Shown here: piece by piece, positions 51,901-63,195 of the stretch
How the letters are laid out: each line of letters starts with the position of its first letter
Numbering within the stretch: the first letter of the stretch is position 1
Position numbers and translations under genes: made by a program
Source of the DNA: Himantopus leucocephalus
Taxonomy: Eukaryota > Chordata > Aves > Charadriiformes > Recurvirostridae
DNA length: 64,000 nucleotides
Assembly: GCA_003993805.1 (NCBI GenBank)
Contig: RSEF01000012.1
Location: 2,760,665 to 2,824,664, forward strand
Reading direction: 5' to 3'
The notes under the pieces: generated by a model
What the model saw: only the letters and a program-made list of their open reading frames with translations
Told to the model about the DNA's origin: nothing
Database searches by the model: none

Positions 51901-54900
51901 CCCAGCTTTCATTAAATGGACTTAAGCACACCCAGAGGGTTTTGCAACCGGCAAGATAAACCACAGAGCCTCCTCTTGAGGTGCCAAGGCAGGAAAGCCA
52001 AGCACAGAGATGTTGAGTTGAGCAGCAAGCACCAGCTTCCACCGTCACAATTGTTTCTGCAGGAGTAGGGAGCATCAGAAGCATCCCACCAGTGGTACAC
52101 CTGGGATCCCAGGAGCATCTCTGGCATGGCACAGACCCAGGCTACCTTTACACCCAAGCAGATTGGATATAATCCCATGGTCAGCCAAAAAAAGTTGTGC
52201 TGCCTCACAGCAAGGCCTGTCTGGCATTAATTCCTTACTATATCTTTCCTTCTACCCTTTGACAGCATCCCAGTGCTAGTGTCAGGCAGACCTCCTGGAC
52301 AGGTTCCTCTCAGTAGGAGCACAGCTGCAGGTGGCATACAGCAAGACAACCCCACAACCCATCTGGAAGCTCTCCCTGGGCCACTTGGCCTTGGAGGTCA
52401 AGGAACATGATGCAGTTTAGGCTACTGGGTCAGACCCGTAGTCCAAGGGGCAGAGATCTTGGGAAGTGCAGTTGACCCCCTACGCTGCCTTTCAGCCTGC
52501 AGCTCACAGCCCCACCTGCCTGAACCCCATCTTCTTGGGACAGGCACATCATCTTCACACGGTGGAGACTGCCCATCCCAGCCCACCGCCTAGGCAAAGT
52601 CTCTGTGCTTACTACAAGACATTCCAACAAAGCAGTTCCTGCTCTTACCCTCTTCCACTTGCTGTTTACGCACAGTACATGACTACACACTGAGTCACTG
52701 CACACTGAAACACAACAGGAATATTTGATCCCTGGACTTCACACATTACTAACCTAACTGAAGGAAAGCCCTGGCAACAGAACAGAGACAGGAGAGTTAG
52801 CTGGATCAAATCCCACTCAGCTGAAGCTTGCAACTCCCCCTCCATATATTTCAGTTTGATTTCTCCTCCAATCAAACCAAGAAACTAATTTTCCTTGAAT
52901 CCCGCCTGGCCCAAACCCATTTCAGAAGAACATTCTACCGCAGGGAGCCAGCGTTTCGGCAAGGGGGCACTGGGGCCAGTTCCCACTCTCGGTTCACGCT
53001 GCTACCTTTATGATCAGCGCTACCACTTCATTAGTGAGCCAGCATCCCCCAGGCTGGGCTGGCGACTCTCCCCCATCTCAGCCACCTCTGCCTTGAGCAC
53101 GCAGCCATTTGTACTCAAACAGGCTTTTATGCCTCTGAATCACCCCCAGGGTGGAGCGCACTCAGGACCTCCAGACCAGCGACACCACTTGCTTTGTGTT
53201 AATAAACCCAACATGAAAACCCAGTTACACTGCCCTTCTGTCTTTCAGAGATCAAGGGGACAGGAGTCTCGAGGCACCAGATCCAAACTCTCACCAGCAC
53301 AATCTCTTTACTAGCAGGGCCTGCAGAGACCTTCAGCAAAACTAACACCAACTGTGCAATGGTTAGTGCCAAAGTCCTGCCAGGGATGCGAAAGGTACCT
53401 TGAGAGAGGAGCACAGCATCTCTGTCTCTCCCAGCACCTTCTGGAGCGACTCTATTGTGGCATTGCGCACATCCAGAGTGTCCCTCAGCCCATCCACAAC
53501 AGCTTGGCATTCCCGCTTTTCTTTCTCTGAAAAAAAACAAAAAAGAAAAAGAAAAAGGTCATGACCCAATAACCCAGACTTCAGCTGCCCCACAGCAGCA
53601 GGAGCACAACAAACAGACACTGCTTGCAGTCTCAGGCTCCAGGCTGCTAGAAGTTGGCCGTTCCTGTAGAGAGCCATTTCCCTAAGTGCTGTCTGCACCA
53701 GGGTCTGTACTGAGCAATTGCTTCTCCCAGAGCCAGCAGGCTCCAAGATTTTCTTCACTAAAGATAACAAGTTCCCTTTAATAGCTTTCCAGTGCCAGCC
53801 CTGCTAGCATTAAGCTGATGCATCTTAACTCTTGCATGCTCTCAAAGCCAGGCTTGCACAAGGAAAACATTTCTCTTGAGTTATGCTGAGCTGTCACAGA
53901 GCTGGAGAGCCGAGCCCTGAGCTCAGCCTCTCCACATGGAGCCTTACGTGCAGGGAAGCCCTTCGGGGGCCATCGGGCGGCTGCGTTCAGCGATCCACCA
54001 CGCTGCTGCGTCACCACGCTGCTGCAGCTACCCTCACCACGACACCTACGTCGAAGGGCAAGAGGCAGTAAAGCAGAGCTCTGCTGGGCACTGGGGACTT
54101 TGCAGGACACGCGACAGCTTGAGTAGATTCCCCAGAGCACCCACTTTTTGCGGGTCACAAAACCTTTGAGTCCTTCTGCCCTTTCCCCAGGCAAGCAATC
54201 CAGGAACAAAGCACGTGCCCCTGACCACCAGAGAGAAGGTGGTGGAAAACGCCACCAGATTTCAATTTGTTTTGTCAAGACAAGGGAAGAACAGCTCAGA
54301 AAGCAACAAGCACCGTCAGGAGCTGATAGACCTAAGCAGGGAACAGCCAGCATCACTGGAAAGCTCGGATCAGCTGGGCAGTGAGGGAAACCAGCAACCC
54401 CTCCATCTAACCACACTGAGAGCAGGGTAAAGTCTTCAGCTCAGCATCTTCTCTCTTTGCTAAAATCATCCATGGCTCCAGCCTGACGACAGTGGAGAGC
54501 CAGTCAGTGCCTTTCCAAAAAGCTGTTTCTCCTTCCAAGCAATCCAGTTTCAAATTTGCCACCGCATCCCATGGAAGCATGACCTGCAGTGCAGCTTCAC
54601 TGCTCAATCAGACAGTAAAAGAGCCATGTGGGACTAGGGAAGAAGAGAGGAACATATCCTAGCAGAATCATGCAGGTGGCTAGGGAAACACAGATTTCTA
54701 TCTGAGTAAAGCATTTTTTCTCCATTGATCTGAATAACCCTTCCTCAGAGGCAGCACAGCCTGGAGATGCTCCCCTGGCATTTGCAGGGACTCCACATCC
54801 ACCAAAAAAGTTAGGGCTTCCCCCTCCTCCCTTCCCAGTTGCCCAGAGGCAGATGGCAGGAGTCAAACCTCCCCTTGCTGCAGGAATGAGTTTTCAGCTC

Positions 54901-57900
54901 ATTCAGAGTGCCTCCCACAGCGCCTGCTGGGTCTGCTCGGAGCTCCGCACCTCTAGAGCCATTTGCAAGCTGATCAGAGACTGGCAATTACACAGCTCCT
55001 CTACAGCACGCAGCACAGAGCACATCTTTAAGTGAAGAATTTATACACAAGAACCACCAGAGAGCAGAGTGCCCACAGCAAAGGAGGCAGGAGGTGGGAA
55101 GGAGCTTCTCTTCTCCAATATGAACAGAGAATGGGACAGGGAATGTCAAATCCAACCTCTACTCACCAGAAGCCGAGAAGATGAGCAGGCCTTCGAGCAG
55201 TTTTTCTTGGATAACATCCTAGCAAGAATCCCAGCCACCTTCCCCAGAAGATCTGGCTCTCTACCAAGTCACTAAACTCAACCAAGCTGGCAAGAGAACA
55301 GGCCTCAGAATAGCGACACGCAGACCATCCAATTCTGCTCTCAGGCTAAGGACTGAATTCTCAATCTACTGGCTATTCATGTCTGTCTCGTGCATGCAGG
55401 GAAGGCAGAGGAAAGACGACTCTCAGGGCGTGGGTGAGCCCCCAGCATTCTTTAGATTTTTTTCTCTTCCCTTCTGCTAGTGTGTCTTTGGATTTCTGTC
55501 ACTCAGACTGACATTTTCCTTTCGCTGCTCATGACTCATGTTCTGATGACAGGCTGCCTACAGACGATGCTTAAAACCCATCGACAAGTCTCCAGGGCTT
55601 TTGCTTTTCCTGCCTCCCTCAAACATCCTCTAAAATTAAAGATGGGAAAATGGAAACGCACACACTGAACTCCGTCTGCTCTTCGCGCGACACATGTGGC
55701 GCTGCAACAGCCAAACAAATCCAAAGCCCTCCCACTGCTGCTTTTGGGCACTTTTACCCCCTCATCTGTTAGAAGGAACTAGCCTTTGCCATACACAGCT
55801 GTGAGTTTCCCAGTGAGCAAACCAAGGGTTTTGCTTTCAGCAAGCCTGCTCCAGATATAGCTGTGCTGCACTTTGTAGCTTGTGATTAGGAAAAGGGGAG
55901 AAAAATTGCATCTTTGTCTCTAAATTTTGCAGAGAGCTCCCCAGTTACAGCAAAGCTGGGCCAGGCTGCGGACTCCGGCTCTGTCATACAAGCTCTGTAC
56001 AGCTTTAGGTAGTCTCGCTTTGGATAAATCTCTGAAGAAACTGCTCCAGCAAAACAGTTTGCAGCCTGCACCATGCCCTCAGCTTCAGAGAGGGGTGGGC
56101 TCTGCACAGGGGTTCCTCAGGCCTGGACAAAGCACCTAGAACAGACAGAGCCCAGGACCCACCGATCGCAAGCTGCCGATCGCCCGCAGGCAGCTGGAAC
56201 TCACCTTTCATGGAAAGCTGAGCCTTCACCTTGTCCAGTTCATTCTGAAACACAACACAGAAAACTCGATTAGGAAACACCCTGCAGTGGAGCTTTCACC
56301 AGATCTTAAAAGGACCTGAGCGGTTTCTCGGCAGGACATTTGCACCGGCCAGGTGCTAAGAAGGGAACACGGTAACAGCAAGCACCAAGTTACACTCAAG
56401 TACTATCACAGGGAACGCAAAGAGCACCTCCAACTGGCATTCTTCAGGGGGAGAAGAGAAGATCCCAGTTTCGTCTTAGCCTTGTCAACCTTGTGTTTCT
56501 CACACTGTCAGTCATCTTGTTTTAGCTGAATAATTTTGGAAAGCTCTCAGGGAAACACAGGAAATCAGACAGGAACAATTTTTATAACGTTTTACCTAAA
56601 CAAGGCAATAAGGCAGGGATGTTGCCAGACTAACTGGATTGAATGTTGCTTTGAACTGAACTGAACTTTCATCAGGTGCAGGTGGGAGACAGGAGGGCAC
56701 GTCCAAACGCCTGAAAAGGTAACCAAGCATACAACCAAAAGGCACCAGCTGGCATTCTGACGGACACTAAAGACACTGCAGTTTGGGATGCTGATAGGAG
56801 CTAACAGCTCAGTCAAATGGCCATAAACAGATCGCCAATAAACCAATCCATACCAAACCGAGGGTGTGTAACATCTCCTGGGTGCCACAAGGGTCTGGGG
56901 AAAGTCAAATGTTTTAACGCTTTCATTAAGGATCAGCAAGAGGGAGCGAGTGCCCCATAGTTTAAATTATAGATAATGAAGGGATATGACTTAAGAACAT
57001 TGGCAAATAGCCAAAGGAAACGTAGAGAGGTTACAAAGAGAGGCTATTTATATATGATATATATATTTTAAAAAAACAGCAGGAGAGGGAAATATATACA
57101 GGAAAGAGTCAACAGAAAATGACTTAAAAAGCTGGGTTAGAGAACTGCAGAGGAAAGCACATAACAAGTCAGGCAGGAACTGCAGTGGAATAAAACCACA
57201 ATAAAATGCCAACACAGTACTGAAGCAGAGCACACAAATCTGTGCAACCCAGAACGCTACATGCAAATCTGAGCTGAGAATAGCACTACCAGTGACCACG
57301 GATCTGACAGGACCAGAGCAAAGCTCTGCAAGTGATAATAAAGGCAGGAAAGAGAACATGGGATGTAAAGCTCCGTAAGCAGAAGGGACTAAATGCAAAG
57401 CCTGGCAGAGCTGACTTGGATTTGCCCCCGGGGGGACAACAGCTGGAGGGCTGACATGGAATTAACTCTGCTGCAGGAACTATCCTGAAGTAGCTTCCTC
57501 AGAGTCCTATTCAGGAACGATTAGTGAGCTCACAAGATGTGCTAATTAGTACGATAGCAAAGAAATCCCAGGCTACTGCGGGCAGCTATGTAACATTACC
57601 TCATTCATCAACTTAATCTGAAATCCCTCATCCTCCACCAACTGCTCCTAAAGGCTGCTCCCAGTTTTCACTCCTGTCATAGAAGCTCTCCTCTCTCTGC
57701 CAGCCTGAGTTGCAAGACCACATTTTCCTTCCCAAGATCAAATGAGTTTATCCTGACCACACGAAGACAGCTGTCCTCCCAGGTTTCTACCCTCCCCAGC
57801 AGGTTTACAGGCAGGAGTCCTCCTCCTGCCTCCTTTTCACCAAGCCGAACGAGCCAAAATCTCCTAGTCTCCTTTGGAAGAAGGGCTCTCAGCTCCCCAG

Positions 57901-60900
57901 ATCACAAGCAACTGGAAGTGTCAGGTTCCAGATGAGCCTCACCATGGTGTTACACCCCAAAACTCACACTTTCCCTGCTCTGGGAACAGTCACAGGGAGA
58001 CTGTTCTGATCGCTGAGGACCATCTTTAAGAGCAACACAGGAAAACCCAAGGCTCAGCACCCAGAAACGCTTGGACACATCACAGTGTTCAGCCTGTGGT
58101 TTGCAGCTACTCCAGGGAACCAAGTTCCCTCCGGCATTTCGGTTGAAACTGATGCCTGGTGGTGGGAAGCAAAGCAGCCCCAGCACTCCTTTGTCCGTAA
58201 ACAATTCAGAGTAGAACTGAGAGTGAAGAATAGCACCAAAGATGATTATTATCCACAAGATACTTTGAATAATTCTGCAGCAACAGGACAATGTTTCAGA
58301 TTATGAGGGAGCTCTTCTGATCACATATAACTGGGTGCATAAGACCAGTTCTCAGCAAAGCACCCCAAGCTTGTTTCCTCAAGACAACAAGCAGATCACA
58401 GCTATGCACTCAGTTTTCCAGCACATTGAAGCACACTCCCTTGCCCCAGCCCAACCTTTTCATGGCAGGAGGCCAAATGCTCATTTCAGGACATCTGTGG
58501 GCTGCACAGATAGAGCTCCAGTTGATTACGGAGCCAAGTACCACTCTACACCCAGGCTCTTGGAGGTACAAGCAGTGGATGGGAAAAAACACTGTATTTG
58601 GGGGCTTTTTCAGGTGAAATCAATTCAGGCTGAGGAAGTCACCAATTATTTTCTCAGCTTCTAAAGAGTCTGAGGACAGTCCACCGTGCGTCTGCTTTGC
58701 TGAAATCCTGCCCAGGCCAAAAGCAGATACTGTATTACAGACAGAACTCCAGTCTAGATGGACATTAAATCCCACCCGTGATGGTCACCCGTGTTCTTAA
58801 GGTGCTCTATGTCCTCCAGAAAGAAGGCAGCACACAACATACAACAGGTGACAAACCAGCATCAGCCCAGCAGCAACCCAAATCACTGCATGGGTAATCA
58901 GTAAATACACATACAAACCGACTACGCTGATCTACACAGAAAATATTTGGTTCTTTCCCATTAGATAGTGACCTCAGCGCTCTCACTAGGAAAGCCGCAC
59001 ACCCAGGGCTAGACGTTGCTCCGACGGCCACACAACAAACTTTGCAGGAGCATGATGAGTTACCACCAAGCTTGTTGTGCAGGAGTAGCTCCAAAGTCCT
59101 GCCCTTGAGCGAGGGGGCAGTTCTTCAGCACAGCCTGCCTGGAGGGGAAGGCCGGGGGAGCCCATCTTCAATCCTGGGGTGGGGGTGAGAGGGAACAGAA
59201 AGCTTTTCTAGGGCAATTTTCTCCAGTCAACCCATTTATGAGTCACTCATCTGTTTACACTTGCAAGAACAGACCTGAATATGTAGTAAAGACAACGTTT
59301 ATTCGCTCCGAGCCATTGCTTTGCTTCTAGGGCACACAGCTTCAAGTGCCCAGAGATGCTTTTTCATTTCCTCAGCACACATACTTTGGCCGTCAGTTTC
59401 TTTATTAGCGGTCTTCGAGAATGACAGTGCTACTGACATTATAGTCTGGCTGGCTTTAAAATAAAGCCATACAATATACATATAGCATTGTCATGGCAAC
59501 TGCTAATTATGGTAATTGCTGCACATGCTGATTCTAAACACAAGAGGGTACAAGCGTCCCATTATACCAAGGTCAACCAATTACTTTTTTTTGGAACACA
59601 TAACTCCGAGACATAAGGAGCCATGCTTCATCCACACTAAACAAAGGAGGAGAACATGGAACAGCCACTCAGCACTCATCCTTTCCGACCTCCAGCTCTC
59701 CGCACCTAAGGGTGGCACTTGGAGAACATCACCCAGCTCCAGCCAGGATCTGTCCCCAGGGACCCAGCCTCAGCACTGTCCACCACCGCTGGTGCAGCTT
59801 CAGGCAGTCCCTTTCCTCATTTCTCTTGGGGAACCAAGACTTTATCACCACCTTGCCCCACTTTCTTACAACCTGTGCAAACGAACCTACCTGCACAGAA
59901 GTGAGGAGGTGGCACTTCCTCCAACAGCCCCTCCTTTCCAGAGGGGTTAGCAGAGCTCATGCAAAACCAAGCCACGGAAACCAGCAGCAATTCATTGCAT
60001 TTGGGATTTTTCCTTCTCCTGCCTTTTGGAAAAACTTTGTAGCTTCATGCCCAAGGTTTCGAGACCCAAGGGAGAAGCAGCAGTTGGATGTTTATTTGAT
60101 GCTGTTTCAGGAAGTGTCCAGGTAAGGTGAGAAGAAGAAGAAAGAGCACTGAAGTAGAAGAGGCTTCTTGAGTCACCACATGCGATTTGGTCAGGGGGAA
60201 CTCTAACCCACCACATAGAGACTTCCTTACAACAGAGCTGAGACTGGGCAAGGACCAAGAGGGAGAAGAGAGACAGGGAGGAGATACTGGTGTGCTTCAG
60301 GTCTGAAACACGAGCACAGCACAGCGAGCACCAGCTCAGGAGGCAGCTGTTGGCAGAGGACTGGCAGCCCAGGCCACGCTTCCAAGATGCTGAAGCATCA
60401 CACAGTGGAAGAACCCAGTCAAATTACCTGCAAAGTCTCTGCATCTGGTGCCGTCTGCTCCTCCAGGGCAACATCAAAAAACAGCTTATTGATGATGTGT
60501 CTTTTGCTGACCTAAACACAGGAGACAGAAGAGGTTGATGGGCATGGATATGGAATACAATCAGAGAGGGAGAAGGTACCATCTTGTCACAAGGCCATGA
60601 AAGGCGAGTCAGATCACGTTCTCGACGCCATTAGCGACGATGCTCTGCTTTGGCTCATCAGCCCAGCAGCAGACCCCCCACTCAGTTTTGGGAGCGTGAC
60701 TCCAGCCAAGCTCCTGAGCCGCGGCAGAAAGATTCAAGCATTTCTGAACCAAGCGCAGTCTGTTCTCTGGCAGCTAAGGCCCAAGCAGCTGACGCTGAGC
60801 TAACACGATGCCAAATCCTAAGACAGAAGTACGTGCTGCTTTCTGCAGGCAGAAGGTGCTGTAATTGAATTTGATAGCTCTCCACACCTCCCCCATGCAG

Positions 60901-63195
60901 TTACAGCTTTGTGTTTTAAGTATTATATACAGTCATGACACCAGCTAATTGCATAGTTACTGCTACATAAGATGTTATTTCGCGATAACTCCATGGTAAC
61001 CCAGAGATGTAAGAGGCAGTGAAGAACAGAGGGAATCAACAAGTCAGGGAAGGAACAAGGGCCAAGACCTTGAGAGGAAGAAAGAAGCACGAACATAGAA
61101 CAAGCCCAAGCTGCAGCTGGCTAAAAGCCTACATCTGAGCATGAGGCAACACCTCCTGCAGCCACTACACGCCATACTGGCGGCATCAAGGCTGGTGACA
61201 CAAGGGACTTCTTTGAAGTTCAGGTCCCGATTAACTCACTGGATCCCCAAGCCTTGGCTTCCCATCTCAGAAGCAGAGCACATCCTTCTTTCCCTCCCCA
61301 GCCTTTGCTTTCCTCAATGAAGGGCCGAGTCCTGCAAAGCAAGGACTCAATTATAAGGACCACCTGCAACAGAATGGGCTGCTCACCTGATGGCAAGCAG
61401 CAGGGTACTCTAGAAATGCAACTCTCATGTCCCGATTAACCCCTTCCAGCCCTTTCTATCATCATGACAATACTTACTTGGCCTAAATAAAAGCTGTGAA
61501 AAGCCAGAGACCCTTCCTAGCGAAGCTACAATACAGACAGCAGCAGGGCATCCTCAGAGCACCTTTTCTGATCAGAAGGGCAGCTGAGGAGAGTTCACCC
61601 TCTAAGCCTTTGGCGAGATACTTTTGGGGAGAGAAAGTTCTCTCCACTTCATACCATGAACCTTTTCCTTGTATCACCACAGGGCCAGACCATGGCTCCT
61701 CAGTGCCATTTAGCAGAGCATCATGCCATAGAAATACAGAGGTGTACAGAGGCGATGGTTTTACCTGGATTCGGCATTGAGGGCAAGTCCGGCTCGGTGC
61801 TGTGTCAAACCACTGGGTGAGACTGAGAAAGGAAAAGAAAACATAGGGTAAATCCCTAAAATCTAGGAGTGCTGCTCCCAGGGGCCACCCCCCAACTCAC
61901 CAGGAGACAGCAGGATGCGACTCCTTTTTACAAACTAAAAACAGAAACGCAAACGTTTAGTCCAGAGGTGCAGCTAACAGGAACGCCGTGTTCCAGCAGG
62001 CGCACTCTACCTTCGCCTCCGAGACAATTCCCAGCTGAATTTAGCGTGTGAGCTTATCTTTACCAGGGCAGAGTTTTTACAGAGCTCAGATCTCCCTGGG
62101 AGAAAGTCTTTGAACAACTGTAGCTTTGCAGGAGCAAACGGATCCACACGCAGAGCGGCACAAGAGCTGCTATATCAGGATACGAGAGCCAAGAGATCCC
62201 CAGTTTGGTCAGCTCCAAAGGGTGCCACTGACACCAAACATGTGCCTGCAGAGCAAGGGAGACCGGGCCGGTCCCTGCTCCGAGATGACAAATGCAAACC
62301 TGTCAGGCTCCCCAGGAGAGCTACTAATGCATTTTGCAACCAAGCCATCACGTCACACTTGGAATGGTTTATTTTTGGAGCAGGATAACAATCTGGAGCT
62401 GGCAGGAGAGCGAGTCCGAGCTGTGCCGCTGGTTAAGAAGTGACCATCGCACCTGCAAGCGACAGTCCCTCTCCAAGTTAGTTAGCCAAGGAGAAAAGCA
62501 AATGCCCGCTCCCTCCCTGCATGCAGAATTTATTTCCTCAGAAGAACCATTTCCTTCCAACACAAACACTTGTAAAACAGTTCCAGCAGAAGCATGAAAT
62601 TGCCTGGGAAGCTTCACTCATAATCTAACACCACTCCTTCCAGATAAACACCCTGTGTAGGAGCAATCTGCTGGCGCCGGCCCTCCCAGAGAAGGAAGGC
62701 CACAGGCAGAGGAGTGACAACGCAGCCGAGGCTCCTGCGGCAGCTTCATGAGCTCCTCTAAATCCTTGCGAAGCGGAATCGCTGCCGCTACGGCTGCCAA
62801 AGCTGCCAGGGCCTCCGCCGGTCAGCGGGACGAGGCAGCGCCTTCCACAACCGAACCCGGGCGAGGGGAGCAGCGGGCCACAGCCGGTACCAGAAGCGCA
62901 GCAAACGCCCAAAGCCCCCTCAGAGCAGAGGGGCTCTAGCCGGGTCTCCGGGGGAAAGGGGCGGCCGGGCGCGACGGCTGCGAGCGCCGGCCACCGGCTC
63001 GCCCCGGCTGAGGGAACCCGCAGCCCTACGGGGCGGCTGCCGGACCCGGCCGGAGCCCCCGCCCGCCCCCGCCCCCCGCGGCGGGCAGGCCGCTCACCAG
63101 GCGCGGTGGAAGGTGTGCCCGCAGGGCACGGCCGCCACGTCCCGCTCGTTGTCGAAGAAGTCGGAGCAGATGGTGCAGTGGGCCCGGATGGGCAT
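42804..63195 (-). CDS. TRAIP: TRAIP, RING-type E3 ubiquitin ligase, complete 15-exon gene
   Basis: TRAIP travels with the replisome and ubiquitinates the CMG helicase and DNA-protein obstacles, for example at crosslinks and on entry into mitosis. Coding exons (minus strand, high to low): 63195-63098, 61822-61765, 60511-60428, 56244-56205, 53526-53399, 50644-50550, 50067-49954, 48996-48909, 47352-47263, 47030-46942, 46185-46030, 45829-45781, 45250-45125, 44577-44527, 42935-42804. They total 1398 bp, 465 residues plus TGA; the human protein has 469. A RING with C7, C10, C25, H27, H30, C33, C46 and C49 is followed by a long coiled coil (about 70-280), the conserved DATFDVDTP and MGYDGLGGRTKFIQP motifs, and a C-terminal PIP box QARLDTFL (457-464). 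Every junction has AG/GT and phases match throughout. The start is fixed by homology to MPIRAxCTICSDFFD, with a G at -3. Confidence 0.96.
43014..43293 (+). repeat. Triplicated segment with two single Ns in TRAIP intron 14
   Basis: GGAACCACAGAGCTGGGAC starts at 43015, 43065 and 43180. The second and third units are about 113 bp and share the whole segment to CCCACGAATCA. The first is a partial copy of 48 bp. Ns at 43063 and 43178 mark the joins. It lies only about 80 bp from the TRAIP exon 15 acceptor but does not disturb the exon. Confidence 0.9.
44527..44577 (-). CDS. TRAIP: TRAIP exon 14 (GYDGLGGRTKFIQP motif)
   Basis: This 51-bp exon encodes VRMGYDGLGGRTKFIQP, almost identical to human. 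The acceptor is TTCTAG. The donor GTATCC is weak; reading through it gives 57 further codons before a stop near 44353. Confidence 0.94.
45125..45250 (-). CDS. TRAIP: TRAIP exon 13
   Basis: This 126-bp phase-0 exon encodes an acidic stretch and LLPAFIRNSVLSKK, matching human AFPIFVRNAILGQK, then a Ser/Gly-rich tail ending NTGT. The donor is GTAAGT and the acceptor is GGACAG. Confidence 0.93.
45781..45829 (-). CDS. TRAIP: TRAIP exon 12 (short linker exon)
   Basis: This 49-bp exon encodes PPVVNLAKKVLKETVE. It is poorly conserved against human, so it is placed mainly by phase continuity (1 base + 16 codons), a TTACAG acceptor and a GTAAGA donor between two solid exons. Confidence 0.82.
46030..46185 (-). 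CDS. TRAIP: TRAIP exon 11 (DATFDVDTP motif)
   Basis: This 156-bp exon starts with PAPVELRHPK and contains INLDATFDVDTP, a block that is nearly identical in human (IDLNATFDVDTP). It continues to a basic tail with KRQKLDKK. The acceptor is TTGCAG and the donor is GTGAGT. Confidence 0.94.
46942..47030 (-). CDS. TRAIP: TRAIP exon 10 (end of coiled coil)
   Basis: This 89-bp exon encodes SLKKKIDILQDTLKVPSVTR and then ETLSRLVFE, matching the human SLKKKLTMLQETL and DRLVLES region. The donor GTTAGT lacks the usual purine at +3. Confidence 0.93.
47263..47352 (-). CDS. TRAIP: TRAIP exon 9 (coiled coil)
   Basis: This 90-bp phase-0 exon encodes LQKTVSELEKTNEELKSTQK and then DLKNADKEIL. Two CTGCAG copies lie next to each other at the acceptor. 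The outer one keeps the Leu-Gln present in human; use of the inner one would drop two residues. Confidence 0.93.
48909..48996 (-). CDS. TRAIP: TRAIP exon 8 (coiled coil)
   Basis: This 88-bp exon completes a Lys codon and encodes EYENLKEARKISSEMTEKLK and then KELFSVNSK. The human equivalent has FSSRSK at the end. The donor is GTAAAG. Confidence 0.94.
49954..50067 (-). CDS. TRAIP: TRAIP exon 7 (conserved coiled-coil core)
   Basis: This 114-bp exon encodes ELLLQSQRPEVEEMIREMGV and then GQAAVEQLAIYCVSLK, the best conserved part of the coiled coil. The acceptor is preceded by an unusually long T21 tract (plus-strand A-run 50077-50097). The donor is GTAGGT. Confidence 0.96.
50550..50644 (-). CDS. 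TRAIP: TRAIP exon 6 (coiled coil)
   Basis: This 95-bp exon encodes residues 137-167, KQMKFLEQQQEDNRSSKEEA followed by RRLRNKLRTME, and ends with two bases of an Arg codon. The acceptor is CTGCAG and the donor is GTGAGA. Confidence 0.95.
50645..53398 (-). other. TRAIP: TRAIP intron 5 (2.75 kb)
   Basis: Non-coding by inspection. Short open frames only, and no repeat family recognised. Confidence 0.8.
53399..53526 (-). CDS. TRAIP: TRAIP exon 5 (coiled coil)
   Basis: This 128-bp exon encodes the basic EKEKRECQ segment and then LRDTLDVRNATIESLQKVLG and ETEMLCSSLK, near-collinear with human. The acceptor has a T8 tract before CAG. The donor GTACCT is weaker than average. Confidence 0.95.
53527..56204 (-). 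other. TRAIP: TRAIP intron 4 (2.7 kb)
   Basis: Non-coding by inspection. A 212-codon minus-strand frame at 53778-54416 has no recognisable motif and does not join the TRAIP phases. Confidence 0.8.
56205..56244 (-). CDS. TRAIP: TRAIP exon 4 (start of coiled coil)
   Basis: This 40-bp exon encodes NELDKVKAQLSMK plus the first base of the next codon. The heptad-like spacing of Leu and Val marks the start of the coiled coil. The acceptor is TTTCAG and the donor is GTGAGT. Confidence 0.93.
56245..60427 (-). other. TRAIP: TRAIP intron 3 (4.2 kb)
   Basis: This is the largest TRAIP intron. It holds an AT simple repeat at 57046 and short open frames with no recognisable domain. A minus-strand frame at 59299-59481 ends in TAA overlapping an AATAAA, but its product resembles nothing known. 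No repeat family was recognised. Confidence 0.8.
57046..57069 (+). repeat. AT-rich simple repeat in TRAIP intron 3
   Basis: Interrupted TA dinucleotides followed by an A-run. Confidence 0.9.
60428..60511 (-). CDS. TRAIP: TRAIP exon 3 (RING to coiled-coil linker)
   Basis: This 84-bp phase-0 exon encodes residues 53-80, beginning VSKRHIINKLFFDVA, which closely matches the human segment after the RING. The acceptor is TTTAG and the donor is GTAATT. Confidence 0.95.
61765..61822 (-). CDS. TRAIP: TRAIP exon 2 (second half of RING)
   Basis: This 58-bp exon completes Cys33 and encodes LTQWFDTAPSRTCPQCRIQ, which supplies the last RING ligands C46 and C49. The acceptor follows a pyrimidine-rich tract ending CTCAG. 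The donor is GTAAAA. It was too short to stand out as an open frame and was placed by homology and phase. Confidence 0.95.
63098..63195 (-). CDS. TRAIP: TRAIP exon 1 (start codon, first half of RING)
   Basis: It encodes residues 1-32 plus two bases of Cys33, giving MPIRAHCTICSDFFDNERD and then the CGHTFH core. RING ligands C7, C10, C25, H27 and H30 are here. The donor is GTGAGC, and the codon for C33 is split TG/T across intron 1. The start context is GCCATGC. Confidence 0.96.

Noticed and set aside
59299..59481. Small minus-strand frame ending in TAA that overlaps AATAAA in TRAIP intron 3
   Set aside because: The protein resembles nothing known, no in-phase acceptor links it to exon 3, and AATAAA is common by chance in AT-rich DNA.
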